Assembly: GCF_043643765.1 (NCBI RefSeq)
Contig: NZ_JBHZSP010000001.1
Span: forward strand, 310,001-374,000
DNA: 64,000 nt
DNA from: Marinomonas posidonica_A
Lineage (GTDB): Bacteria; Pseudomonadota; Gammaproteobacteria; Pseudomonadales; Marinomonadaceae
Direction of reading: 5' to 3'
Position numbers and translations under genes: made by a program. Positions 53,586 through 61,887 of this stretch are shown here, in pieces. Below the pieces are notes generated by a model that did not search any database, was not told where the DNA came from, and saw only the letters and a program-made list of their open reading frames with translations. The number at the start of each line of letters is the position of its first letter. Position 1 is the stretch's first letter.

Positions 53586-54869
53586 TTACTTATCTGTTGG
53601 GTAATCTCTTTCCTTGTGGCCAACGTACAGCTGGCGAGGGCGACCGATTTTGTATGGTCCAGAGATCATTTCGTTCCAGTGCGAAATCCAACCAATGGTA
53701 CGGGACATAGCAAAAATAACGGTAAACATGCTAGTTGGAATACCAATGGCTTTCATGATAATGCCAGAGTAGAAGTCCACATTCGGGTACAGTTTACGTT
53801 CCACAAAGTAAGGATCTTCTAGAGCAATTTGTTCGAGACGTTTAGCAATTTTCAGTAGCGGGTCATTAGACTGACCTAGCTCTTCTAGAACTTGGTCACA
53901 AGTTTCACGCATCACTTTGGCACGTGGGTCAAAGTTTTTGTAAACGCGATGACCAAAGCCCATGAGGCGGAATGGATCATTTTTGTCTTTTGCTTTCGCA
54001 ATGTACTCATCGATGTTTGCAACATCCCCGATTTCTTCCAGCATGGTTAGTACTGCTTCATTAGCACCACCGTGAGCGGGTCCCCAAAGGGTCGCAATGC
54101 CCGCTGCGATACAGGCGAATGGGTTAGCACCTGAAGAACCAGCCAAACGTACAGTAGATGTCGAGGCGTTTTGTTCGTGATCGGCATGTAAAACAAAGAT
54201 GCGGTCCATCGCTTTGGCGAATACTGGATTCACTTTGTAATCTTCACATGGTGTTGCGAACATCATGTATAGGAAATTCTCAGCGTAAGATAAGTCGTTA
54301 CGTGGGTACATAACAGGCTGATCTTTTGAGTACTTGTAACAAATTGCTGCTAGTGTTGGCATTTTAGAGATCAAACGGAACGCCGCAATTTCACGGTGCT
54401 CTGGATTGTTGATGTCCATATGGTCTTGGTAAAAAGCAGACAATGCGCCAACTAAACCACACATGATTGCCATTGGATGAGCATCGTTACGGAAGCCCTC
54501 AATGAATTTATGCATGGATTGGTTCACCATAGTATGTTTACCAACCGTGCTTTCAAATTCTGCTCGCTGTACTTCAGTAGGAAGCTCTCCATAAAGTAGC
54601 AGGTAACAGGTTTCTAGGTAATCTGAATGTTCTGCAAGTTGGGCAATAGGGTAGCCACGGTGCAAAAGAATGCCAGCGTCACCATCTATGTAGGTGATCG
54701 CAGATTCGCAAGAACCGGTCGACATAAAGCCTGGATCGTAGGTGAAAACACCGTTAGCACCAAGGCCGCGAACGTCTATAACGTCTGTGCCCAGAGTGCC
54801 TGTAAGGACAGGTAATTCGATGGATTGATCGATACCGTCCACTTTGAGTAGTGCTTTTTTATCAGCCAT
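53586..54869 (-). CDS. gltA: Citrate synthase (type II)
   Basis: Condenses acetyl-CoA and oxaloacetate, the first step of the TCA cycle. Segments FTYDPGFMSTGSCESAITYIDGD, VLHADHEQNASTSTVRLAGSS with the catalytic His, GAGIATLWGPAHGGANEAV, and MGFGHRVYKNFDPRA are conserved; the Asp near the C terminus lies in VDFYSGII. At 427 residues it matches the NADH-sensitive gammaproteobacterial type. ATG 54869 follows AAGGAGACC. It diverges from sdhCDAB. Confidence 0.97.
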   Translation of the reverse strand: MADKKALLKVDGIDQSIELPVLTGTLGTDVIDVRGLGANGVFTYDPGFMSTGSCESAITYIDGDAGILLHRGYPIAQLAEHSDYLETCYLLLYGELPTEVQRAEFESTVGKHTMVNQSMHKFIEGFRNDAHPMAIMCGLVGALSAFYQDHMDINNPEHREIAAFRLISKMPTLAAICYKYSKDQPVMYPRNDLSYAENFLYMMFATPCEDYKVNPVFAKAMDRIFVLHADHEQNASTSTVRLAGSSGANPFACIAAGIATLWGPAHGGANEAVLTMLEEIGDVANIDEYIAKAKDKNDPFRLMGFGHRVYKNFDPRAKVMRETCDQVLEELGQSNDPLLKIAKRLEQIALEDPYFVERKLYPNVDFYSGIIMKAIGIPTSMFTVIFAMSRTIGWISHWNEMISGPYKIGRPRQLYVGHKERDYPTDK

Positions 54870-54945
54870 TTTGGTCTCCTTCATATTCTGGTCCGGGGCG
54901 AAGAATTCGTATTATTTGATTATCCTGGCCCAGAAGGTGCGAGAA

Positions 54946-54975
54946 AAAATACTGTTTATAGACTACAAAAGTCAA
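54946..54975 (-). promoter_or_regulatory. Likely promoter of gltA
   Basis: On the minus strand TTGACT (54970-54975, 5/6) and TATTTT (54946-54951, 4/6) lie 18 bp apart. The start would fall near 54939, giving a 70-nt leader. The gltA-sdhC gap (54870-55434) holds no credible gene. Confidence 0.5.
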
Positions 54976-55164
54976 TCTTGACTACTGACACTTTATTGAC
55001 CTAGCGTCATAAGTTTTTGTAATAAACTGACAAAACGTAAGGGGTGGGCTTGGTTAAAGGCTGCGCTTTAAAATTGTAACTTTATGTTTGTAAAGGATAA
55101 AATTAGCATTTTAAATGCTTTCATTTATGTAATTTTATACCATTATTGTTTCGGTTTATGGCTA

Positions 55165-55181
55165 CATTCATTTGATGAATG
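55165..55181. promoter_or_regulatory. Inverted repeat between gltA and sdhC, possible operator
   Basis: CATTCA-N5-TGAATG is a perfect 6-bp dyad placed about 48 bp upstream of the sdhC -35. It could bind a dimeric regulator shared by the divergent TCA genes; no family consensus was matched. Confidence 0.3.
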
Positions 55182-55212
55182 ATGACCATTGAAAACCCCT
55201 TGTTCAGTCTAT

Positions 55213-55242
55213 TTGTCTTCGTATTTTTTGCTGGTCTATAAT
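55213..55242 (+). promoter_or_regulatory. Likely promoter of sdhCDAB
   Basis: TTGTCT (55213-55218, 4/6) and a perfect TATAAT (55237-55242) are 18 bp apart. Start near 55249 gives a leader of about 186 nt before the GTG of sdhC. Confidence 0.6.
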
Positions 55243-55434
55243 TGCGCCCCAGATAATCTCATTGATTTGTTGATGATAGTTAAAAGAGAGTCGCTTTTAG
55301 ATCGTCATTTGTAAATCGATGGGGTTTTCAACTTAAGTCCTATGCGACGAGTGATCGTTTTGCTTACCACCAGCGTAAACATATAGTCATAGGGTCGTGA
55401 TTGATCATTCAATCGAAAAAATGGTGTATAACTC

Positions 55435-55812
55435 GTGAACAAAAAAAGACCAGTCAACCTTGATATTTTAACAATATCCCAGCCAGTCACCGCCATTGTA
55501 TCCATTCTTCATCGTGTAACAGGAATCATTCTCTTTGTGGGATTGGCTTTCTTGTTTTATGCGTTTGATTTGTCATTGGATTCTCAGCAGGGCTTTGATC
55601 AAGTCATCAACATTTTGCAAACCAGTTTCCTTGCCAAATTTATTATCTGGGGAGTGGTGTCTGCTTTGTTGTATCACCTAGTGGCGGGTGTAAAGCACTT
55701 GTTTATGGATATGGGATATTTCGAAGAATTGGACAGTGGGCGTAGTGCGGCAATTGCCAACATGATTATCGCTGCCGTCTTTATCGTATTAGCAGGAGTG
55801 TGGATATGGTAA
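55435..55812 (+). CDS. sdhC: Succinate dehydrogenase, cytochrome b556 subunit
   Basis: Membrane anchor of complex II, binding haem b and ubiquinone. Three TM helices in 125 residues; conserved SILHRVTGIILF (about 23-34) and the haem histidine in LVAGVKHLFMDMG. The start is GTG; no better start gives the conserved RPVNLDI N terminus. Overlaps sdhD by 7 bp. Confidence 0.95.
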   Translation: MNKKRPVNLDILTISQPVTAIVSILHRVTGIILFVGLAFLFYAFDLSLDSQQGFDQVINILQTSFLAKFIIWGVVSALLYHLVAGVKHLFMDMGYFEELDSGRSAAIANMIIAAVFIVLAGVWIW

Positions 55813-56153
55813 CTCAAATCACAAGCTTTGGTCGTTCTGGCCTGTATGACTGGATGATGCAGCGAGTCTCTGCATTGGTCTTGTCGATCTATACTTTGTT
55901 TATGATCGGTTATTTGGTGAGTAATCCAGATCTGACTTATGAGCAATGGAGCGCATTGTTTGAAACAACTTGGATGCGCATTTTTAGTTTGTTGGTCTTG
56001 TTGTCTATCGGTATCCACTCTTGGATCGGTTTGTGGTCTGTTTCGACAGACTATATTAAAGCAACAGGTGCACGTTTTTTCTTTCAATCTCTATGCGGTT
56101 TGGCCATGTTTGTGTACATCGCGTGGGGCATTCAGGTTCTTTGGGGGCTATAA
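55806..56153 (+). CDS. sdhD: Succinate dehydrogenase, membrane anchor subunit
   Basis: Second membrane anchor of complex II (115 residues, three TM helices). SdhD marks are DWMMQRVSALVLSIYTLFMIGYL at the N terminus and the haem histidine in IGIHSWIGLWSVSTDYI. ATG 55806 overlaps the end of sdhC; the in-frame GTG at 55800 is less likely. sdhA follows 3 bp after the stop. Confidence 0.95.
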   Translation: MVTQITSFGRSGLYDWMMQRVSALVLSIYTLFMIGYLVSNPDLTYEQWSALFETTWMRIFSLLVLLSIGIHSWIGLWSVSTDYIKATGARFFFQSLCGLAMFVYIAWGIQVLWGL

Positions 56154-56156
56154 GTA

Positions 56157-57929
56157 ATGGCGAATATTCGTACGATTTCATTTGATGCCATTGTAATTGG
56201 CGGTGGCGGTGCCGGTATGCGTGCCGCTCTTCAGTTGACAGAGACAGGTTTGGATACCGCTTGTATTACGAAAGTATTCCCTACTCGTTCTCACACAGTA
56301 TCAGCACAAGGTGGTATTACTTGTGCAATCGCAAGTGATGATCCAAACGATGATTGGCGCTGGCACATGTACGACACGGTAAAAGGGTCGGACTACATTG
56401 GTGACCAAGACGCTATCGAATACATGTGTTCTGTTGGCCCACAAGCGGTATTTGAGCTTGAGCATATGGGCTTACCATTTTCTCGTACTGAGCAAGGTCG
56501 TATTTATCAGCGTCCTTTTGGTGGTCAATCTAAAGATTTTGGTAAGGGCGGTCAGGCTGCTCGTACTTGTGCCGCGGCGGACCGTACTGGACATGCTTTG
56601 TTGCACACGCTTTATCAAGCGAACTTAAAAGGTGGTACGTCTTTCTTTAATGAATGGTATGCCACAGATTTGGTTAAGAATAACGACGGCGCTGTGGTTG
56701 GTGTAATCGCTATCTGCATCGAAACAGGTGAAACGGTTTACCTTAAAGCAAAAGCGACCGTTATTGCTACTGGTGGTGCGGGTCGTATTTATCAATCTAC
56801 TACGAATGCTCACATCAACACGGGTGACGGTATTGGTATGGCACTGCGTGCAGGTTTCCCAATGCAAGACATGGAAATGTGGCAGTTCCACCCAACTGGA
56901 ATTTACGGCGCTGGTACGCTAGTAACAGAAGGTTGTCGTGGTGAAGGTGGTTACCTGATCAATAAAGACGGTGAGCGTTTCATGGAGCGTTATGCGCCTA
57001 ACGCGAAAGATCTTGCGGGCCGTGACGTTGTGGCACGTTCGATGATTTTGGAGATCCTTGAAGGCCGAGGTTGTGGTCCAGAGGGTGATCATGTATTGCT
57101 GAAATTGGATCACTTAGGTGAAGAGACTCTGAATAAGCGTCTGCCAGGTATTCTGGAATTGTCTCGTACTTTTGCGCACGTTGATCCAGTGAAAGAACCG
57201 ATCCCAGTTATTCCAACCTGTCACTACATGATGGGGGGCATTCCAACGAACGTTGGTGGCCAGGCTCTAATGCAAAATGAAGCGGGTGAAGACATCGTTG
57301 TTGATGGTCTGTACGCTTGTGGTGAGGCCGCGTGTGTGTCAGTACACGGCGCTAACCGTCTAGGTGGTAACTCGTTGCTAGACTTGGTGGTATTTGGTCG
57401 CGCGGTTGGTTTGCAGGTGAAGAAATCCCTTGATGAAGGTTTTGATTCCCTAGATGCAACGGATACGGATGTAGAAAAAGCTATGTCTCGCCTGAATCGT
57501 CTAAATGCCTCTACTGGTGGCGAAAGCGTGGCGGAAGTTCGTGCAGACCTGCAACGTGTTATGCAATTGTATTTCGGTGTATTCCGTGAAGGTGACTCTA
57601 TGCAGAAAGGCCTAGAGCAGCTAGCGGAAATTCGTCAGCGTGTTGAAAATCTTCACCTTGAAGATAAGAGTGAAGCCTTCAATACTGCTCGTATAGAAGC
57701 TCTTGAGCTTGAAAACTTGCTAGAAGTGGCGGAAGCGACAGCGGTTCCTGCAGAATTCCGTAAAGAGAGTCGTGGTGCGCATGCCCGTAACGACTTCACT
57801 GAGCGTGATGATGAGAACTGGTTGAAGCATTCTTTGTTCCATCCAGCGGATAAGAAAGTGACTAAGCGTGATGTGAACTTCGCGCCTAAGACAATGGACG
57901 CTTTCCCACCTAAAGCTCGTACGTACTAA
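56157..57929 (+). CDS. sdhA: Succinate dehydrogenase, flavoprotein subunit
   Basis: Oxidises succinate to fumarate using covalent FAD. FAD motif AIVIGGGGAGMRAALQL-like (IVIGGGGAGMRAAL), the FAD-linking His in RSHTVSAQGGI, and substrate residues in QFHPTGIYG and HGANRLGGNSLLDLVVFGRAVG. At 590 residues the length is normal. Confidence 0.98.
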   Translation: MANIRTISFDAIVIGGGGAGMRAALQLTETGLDTACITKVFPTRSHTVSAQGGITCAIASDDPNDDWRWHMYDTVKGSDYIGDQDAIEYMCSVGPQAVFELEHMGLPFSRTEQGRIYQRPFGGQSKDFGKGGQAARTCAAADRTGHALLHTLYQANLKGGTSFFNEWYATDLVKNNDGAVVGVIAICIETGETVYLKAKATVIATGGAGRIYQSTTNAHINTGDGIGMALRAGFPMQDMEMWQFHPTGIYGAGTLVTEGCRGEGGYLINKDGERFMERYAPNAKDLAGRDVVARSMILEILEGRGCGPEGDHVLLKLDHLGEETLNKRLPGILELSRTFAHVDPVKEPIPVIPTCHYMMGGIPTNVGGQALMQNEAGEDIVVDGLYACGEAACVSVHGANRLGGNSLLDLVVFGRAVGLQVKKSLDEGFDSLDATDTDVEKAMSRLNRLNASTGGESVAEVRADLQRVMQLYFGVFREGDSMQKGLEQLAEIRQRVENLHLEDKSEAFNTARIEALELENLLEVAEATAVPAEFRKESRGAHARNDFTERDDENWLKHSLFHPADKKVTKRDVNFAPKTMDAFPPKARTY

Positions 57930-57941
57930 GGGGTTATGTCA

Positions 57942-58646
57942 ATGTTAGTTAGTATTTATCGCTACAATCCTGAGAAGGACGACGCTCCTTATATGCAGGA
58001 TTACCAAGTGGATTTGCCAGAAGGTAAAGACCTAATGGTGTTGGACGTTCTGAACTTGCTAAAAGCGCAGGATCCAACGATTTCATACCGTCGTTCATGC
58101 CGTGAAGGTGTGTGTGGTTCTGATGGTATGAACATGTCTGGTAAGAATGGCTTGGCTTGTATTACTACTGTGTCGGAAGCGTCTAAGAACAACAAATTGG
58201 TGTTGCGCCCACTACCTGGTTTACCAGTGGTGCGTGACCTAGTGGTTGATATGGGACAATTCTACAAGCAATACGAGAAAATTCGTCCATACTTGATGAA
58301 CGATACGCCAGCGCCAGCGATTGAACGTCTGCAAAGTCCAGAAGAGCGTGAAAAACTTGATGGACTTTACGAGTGTATCTTGTGTGCATGTTGTTCGACC
58401 GCTTGCCCATCGTTCTGGTGGAATCCAGATAAGTTTGTTGGTCCTTCTGGTTTGTTGCAGGCTTACCGTTTCTTAGCGGACAGCCGTGACAACGCCACGC
58501 AAGAGCGTTTAAGTGAATTGGATGACCCATTTAGTGTTTTCCGTTGCCATGGTATTATGAACTGTGTCAATGTATGTCCTAAAGGGTTAAATCCGACTAA
58601 GGCAATTGGTAATATTCGTACTATGCTGTTGCAAAGAGCGACCTAA
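57942..58646 (+). CDS. sdhB: Succinate dehydrogenase, iron-sulfur subunit
   Basis: Carries electrons from FAD to quinone by three Fe-S clusters. 2Fe-2S cysteines lie in CREGVCGSDGMNMSGKNGLAC, 4Fe-4S in CILCACCSTACPS, 3Fe-4S in CHGIMNCVNVCPKGLNP. I prefer ATG 57942, 8 bases from GGGG, over ATG 57936, only 2 bases away. At 234 residues the length is normal. A strong terminator follows. Confidence 0.97.
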   Translation: MLVSIYRYNPEKDDAPYMQDYQVDLPEGKDLMVLDVLNLLKAQDPTISYRRSCREGVCGSDGMNMSGKNGLACITTVSEASKNNKLVLRPLPGLPVVRDLVVDMGQFYKQYEKIRPYLMNDTPAPAIERLQSPEEREKLDGLYECILCACCSTACPSFWWNPDKFVGPSGLLQAYRFLADSRDNATQERLSELDDPFSVFRCHGIMNCVNVCPKGLNPTKAIGNIRTMLLQRAT

Positions 58647-58699
58647 AAGATGAAAGATTCGGATAGTGACGAGGTGAATTTGACCTGACTGCCGAATTA

Positions 58700-58734
58700 G
58701 GCGGCTTGAATCGATATTCAATGCCGCCATTTTT
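58700..58734 (+). terminator. Terminator after sdhB
   Basis: A 12-bp stem, GGCGGCTTGAAT with ATTCAA-T-GCCGCC, has one unpaired T and a 4-nt loop, then ATTTTTG. It separates sdh from sucA, which must then use its own promoter or read-through. Confidence 0.8.
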
Positions 58735-58850
58735 GCATATTCTCCTATGGAGAATAGAATAAAAAGAATTTAAAATTCGACCTCTACGAGCAAGGATGTG
58801 CTAAGAAAAGTTGCTAACTCAGTGATGAAGGATTCAAAGTATTTCATGAA

Positions 58851-58880
58851 TTGAGTGACATGCTTTTAGTGACTTAGTAT
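58851..58880 (+). promoter_or_regulatory. Possible sucA promoter
   Basis: TTGAGT (58851-58856) and TAGTAT (58875-58880) are 18 bp apart, each 4/6. Start near 58887 would give a 130-nt leader holding three hairpins. Confidence 0.35.
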
Positions 58881-58959
58881 TGAACGTCAGAGGGCGATAG
58901 TAGCTGGAAGTAAACAAAAAATCGAGACTGTCAAAAGTCTTACGGGCCTGATAATAAGA

Positions 58960-59017
58960 TCAATCGTTCGATTGAACCGGGACCCCGGTAGCTGGCTCGA
59001 ACATAAGGGTGATCGAG
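58960..59017 (+). promoter_or_regulatory. Structured sucA leader with three hairpins
   Basis: Three stem-loops follow in tandem: TCAATCG/CGATTGA (58960-58975), ACCGGG/CCCGGT (58976-58989) and CTCGA/TCGAG (58996-59017); the loop of the third contains AAGGGTG, the sucA ribosome binding site. An upstream TCGAG (58922-58926) could pair with the same CTCGA and free the site. sucA leaders with conserved RNA motifs (sucA-II) are known in Pseudomonadales; whether this is one is untested. Confidence 0.5.
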
Positions 59018-59018
59018 A

Positions 59019-61856
59019 ATGCACGAAAGTTTAATGGAGTTGCTGTGGAGCACCTCTCATTTTTCAGGTGGAAACTTGGAATATGTAGAAGGGTTGTTTG
59101 AAAGCTACCTCGTCGATCCGAATTCAGTTTCGGAAGAATGGCGGAAATGTTTTGACCAATTGCCTCGCGTTAGTGAAGCTCAGTCAACGGATCTTCCTCA
59201 TTCAGTTATTCAAGAACAATTTCTGCAAATTGGTAAAAACAAATTCAGAGCCATGCCTGCCAGTTCTGGCATTGCCGTGAGTTCTGACCATGAGCAGAAG
59301 CAAATCGGTGTCTTGCAGTTGATTAATGCGTACCGCGTTCGTGGTCATCAACATGCAACATTGGACCCACTAGGTTTACAGAAGCGTGAAAAAGTCGCTG
59401 ATTTGGATCTGGGTTACCACCAATTAACGGGTGCTGATTTAGACACATCATTTAACGTTAATTCTTTGTTTTTTAACAAAGATAATATGAAGTTAAGTGA
59501 AATCGTATCTGAACTGGAAAAAACCTACTGTGGCAGTATCGGTTATGAGTTCATGCACATCGTTGATACCCAAGAAAAAGCTTGGTTGCAACAACGAGTA
59601 GAGTCCGTTCGATCCCGCCCTGAATACTCAAAAGAAACTCGCGAAAGTCTACTAGAGCGTCTTACTGCAGCGGAAGGTCTAGAGAAATACCTGGCTAGCC
59701 GTTACCCTGGTGCGAAGCGTTTCGGCTTGGAAGGTGGCGAAAGCTTGATTCCTATGGTGAATGAGTTAATTCAACGTTCTGGCGCACTGGGTGCGAAAGA
59801 AGTCGTGATTGGCATGGCTCACCGTGGTCGTCTGAACGTACTGGTTAATACCCTAGGTAAAAATCCGAAAGACCTGTTTGACGAGTTTGAAGGTAAGAAA
59901 CTGGTTAACACTTCTGGTGACGTAAAATACCACCAAGGTTTCTCTTCGAATGTGATGACCGCTGGCGGTGAAGTTCACATCGCATTGTCTTTCAACCCAT
60001 CTCACTTAGAAATTGTTTCGCCTGTGGTTGAAGGTTCTGTTCGCGCTCGTCAAGATCGACGTAAAGACACGACAGGTAAGTCTGTTGTGCCGATTTCCAT
60101 TCACGGTGATGCGGCCTTTGCTGGTCAAGGCGTGGTGATGGAAACTTTCCAAATGTCGCAGACACGCGCTTATCGTACTGGTGGTACGGTTCATATCGTG
60201 ATCAATAACCAAGTTGGTTTTACCACTAACCGTCAAGAAGATTCCCGTTCTACTGAATACGCAACCGATGTTGCGAAAATGATTCAGGCGCCAATCTTCC
60301 ACGTAAACGGTGATGATCCAGAAGCAGTTTTGTTCGTGACACAATTGGCACTAGATTACCGTTACGAATTTGGTCGTGACGTGGTAATCGACATGGTTTG
60401 TTATCGTCGTCGTGGTCACAACGAGACGGATGAGCCATCTGGCACACAGCCATTAATGTACAGTGTCATTAGCAAGTTAAAAACCACTCGTACCTTGTAC
60501 GCAGAGAAGCTAATTGCTGGATCAGTGGTGAGCAAAGAATTGTCCGATCAAATGGTCAGTGACAATCGCGAGAATCTGGATAATGGTCGCCACGTTGCGC
60601 AAAGTCTAGTGTTAGAGTCGCAAACGAAAATGTTTGTGGACTGGAAACCTTACCTAGGGGTTGAGTGGACAGATGAAGGTGACACTCGTTACCCATTATC
60701 TGAACTTCAAGAAGTGGCGAAAAAGCTGACTCATGTTCCCGATGGGGTTGTTGTTCAGCGTCAGGTACAAAAGATTTACCAAGACCGCGACAAAATGACG
60801 GCGGGTGCTTTGCCTCTTAACTGGGGATACGCTGAAACATTAGCGTTCGCTACTCTGCTAGAGCAGGGTTACCCGATTCGTATTACGGGTCAGGATTCTG
60901 GTCGTGGTACTTTCTCGCACCGTCACGCTGTGATTCACAGTCAAAAGGATGGCAGTACTTATATTCCTCTGAAACATTTGTCTGAGGATCAGCCGACATT
61001 AGACTTGTACGATTCTTACTTGTCTGAAGAGGCTGTACTGGCATTTGAATACGGTTACGCCAGCACGTCACCACAAGGTTTGGTAGTCTGGGAAGCACAA
61101 TTCGGTGATTTTGCCAACGGCGCGCAAGTGGTCATTGACCAATTCATTACCAGTGGTGAGCATAAGTGGGGACGTCTATGTGGTTTGACTATGTTGTTGC
61201 CTCACGGCTACGAAGGTCAAGGTCCTGAGCATTCTTCCGCTCGCTTAGAGCGTTTTATGCAATTGTGTGCGGAATACAATATTCAAGTTTGTGTCCCAAC
61301 CACACCGTCACAGATTTACCATATCTTACGTCGTCAAGCGATTCGCCCAATGCGTCGTCCATTGATTATCATGTCGCCGAAGAGTTTGTTGCGTCATAAA
61401 CAAGCCACTTCGACTCTAGAAGACTTGGCAGAAGGCAGCTTTAAAACAGTATTGCCAGAAGCCTCAGAGTCTATCGCAGCCGATAAAGTAAAACGCATTG
61501 TGTTGTGTAGCGGTAAGGTTTACTACGATTTGATCAATCGCCGTGAAGCGCTAGAAAAAGAGGATGTGGCGGTCGTTCGTCTAGAGCAGCTGTACCCATT
61601 CCCATACGCTGACCTAGAGTCCGTATTGGAACAGTACAAAAATGTTGAGAGCTTGGTTTGGTGTCAAGAAGAACCGAAAAACCAAGGTGCTTGGCATGCC
61701 AATCGTCACCGTATGAATCGAGTGTTGGAAAAACTGTACCCTGAGTTGAAAATCCGTTTTGCGGGTCGAATTTCATCAGCTGCACCAGCAGCGGGTTACA
61801 TGTCTGTCCACGTAGAAGAGCAAGAAGCACTGGTCAACGACGCACTAGTTGGTTAG
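59019..61856 (+). CDS. sucA: 2-Oxoglutarate dehydrogenase E1 component
   Basis: Thiamine-diphosphate enzyme that decarboxylates 2-oxoglutarate and loads the succinyl group on SucB. The N-terminal SSHFSGGNLEYVEGLFESYL-type docking segment, IGMAHRGRLNVLVN, the TPP motif with GDAAFAGQGVVMETFQ, and the C-terminal half with QDSGRGTFSHRHAV and MLLPHGYEGQGPEHSSARLERF are all seen. At 945 residues the length is normal. sucB lies 31 bp downstream. Confidence 0.98.
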   Translation: MHESLMELLWSTSHFSGGNLEYVEGLFESYLVDPNSVSEEWRKCFDQLPRVSEAQSTDLPHSVIQEQFLQIGKNKFRAMPASSGIAVSSDHEQKQIGVLQLINAYRVRGHQHATLDPLGLQKREKVADLDLGYHQLTGADLDTSFNVNSLFFNKDNMKLSEIVSELEKTYCGSIGYEFMHIVDTQEKAWLQQRVESVRSRPEYSKETRESLLERLTAAEGLEKYLASRYPGAKRFGLEGGESLIPMVNELIQRSGALGAKEVVIGMAHRGRLNVLVNTLGKNPKDLFDEFEGKKLVNTSGDVKYHQGFSSNVMTAGGEVHIALSFNPSHLEIVSPVVEGSVRARQDRRKDTTGKSVVPISIHGDAAFAGQGVVMETFQMSQTRAYRTGGTVHIVINNQVGFTTNRQEDSRSTEYATDVAKMIQAPIFHVNGDDPEAVLFVTQLALDYRYEFGRDVVIDMVCYRRRGHNETDEPSGTQPLMYSVISKLKTTRTLYAEKLIAGSVVSKELSDQMVSDNRENLDNGRHVAQSLVLESQTKMFVDWKPYLGVEWTDEGDTRYPLSELQEVAKKLTHVPDGVVVQRQVQKIYQDRDKMTAGALPLNWGYAETLAFATLLEQGYPIRITGQDSGRGTFSHRHAVIHSQKDGSTYIPLKHLSEDQPTLDLYDSYLSEEAVLAFEYGYASTSPQGLVVWEAQFGDFANGAQVVIDQFITSGEHKWGRLCGLTMLLPHGYEGQGPEHSSARLERFMQLCAEYNIQVCVPTTPSQIYHILRRQAIRPMRRPLIIMSPKSLLRHKQATSTLEDLAEGSFKTVLPEASESIAADKVKRIVLCSGKVYYDLINRREALEKEDVAVVRLEQLYPFPYADLESVLEQYKNVESLVWCQEEPKNQGAWHANRHRMNRVLEKLYPELKIRFAGRISSAAPAAGYMSVHVEEQEALVNDALVG

Positions 61857-61887
61857 TACCATAGCCTGTCAGAGATAAGGGTATAAA

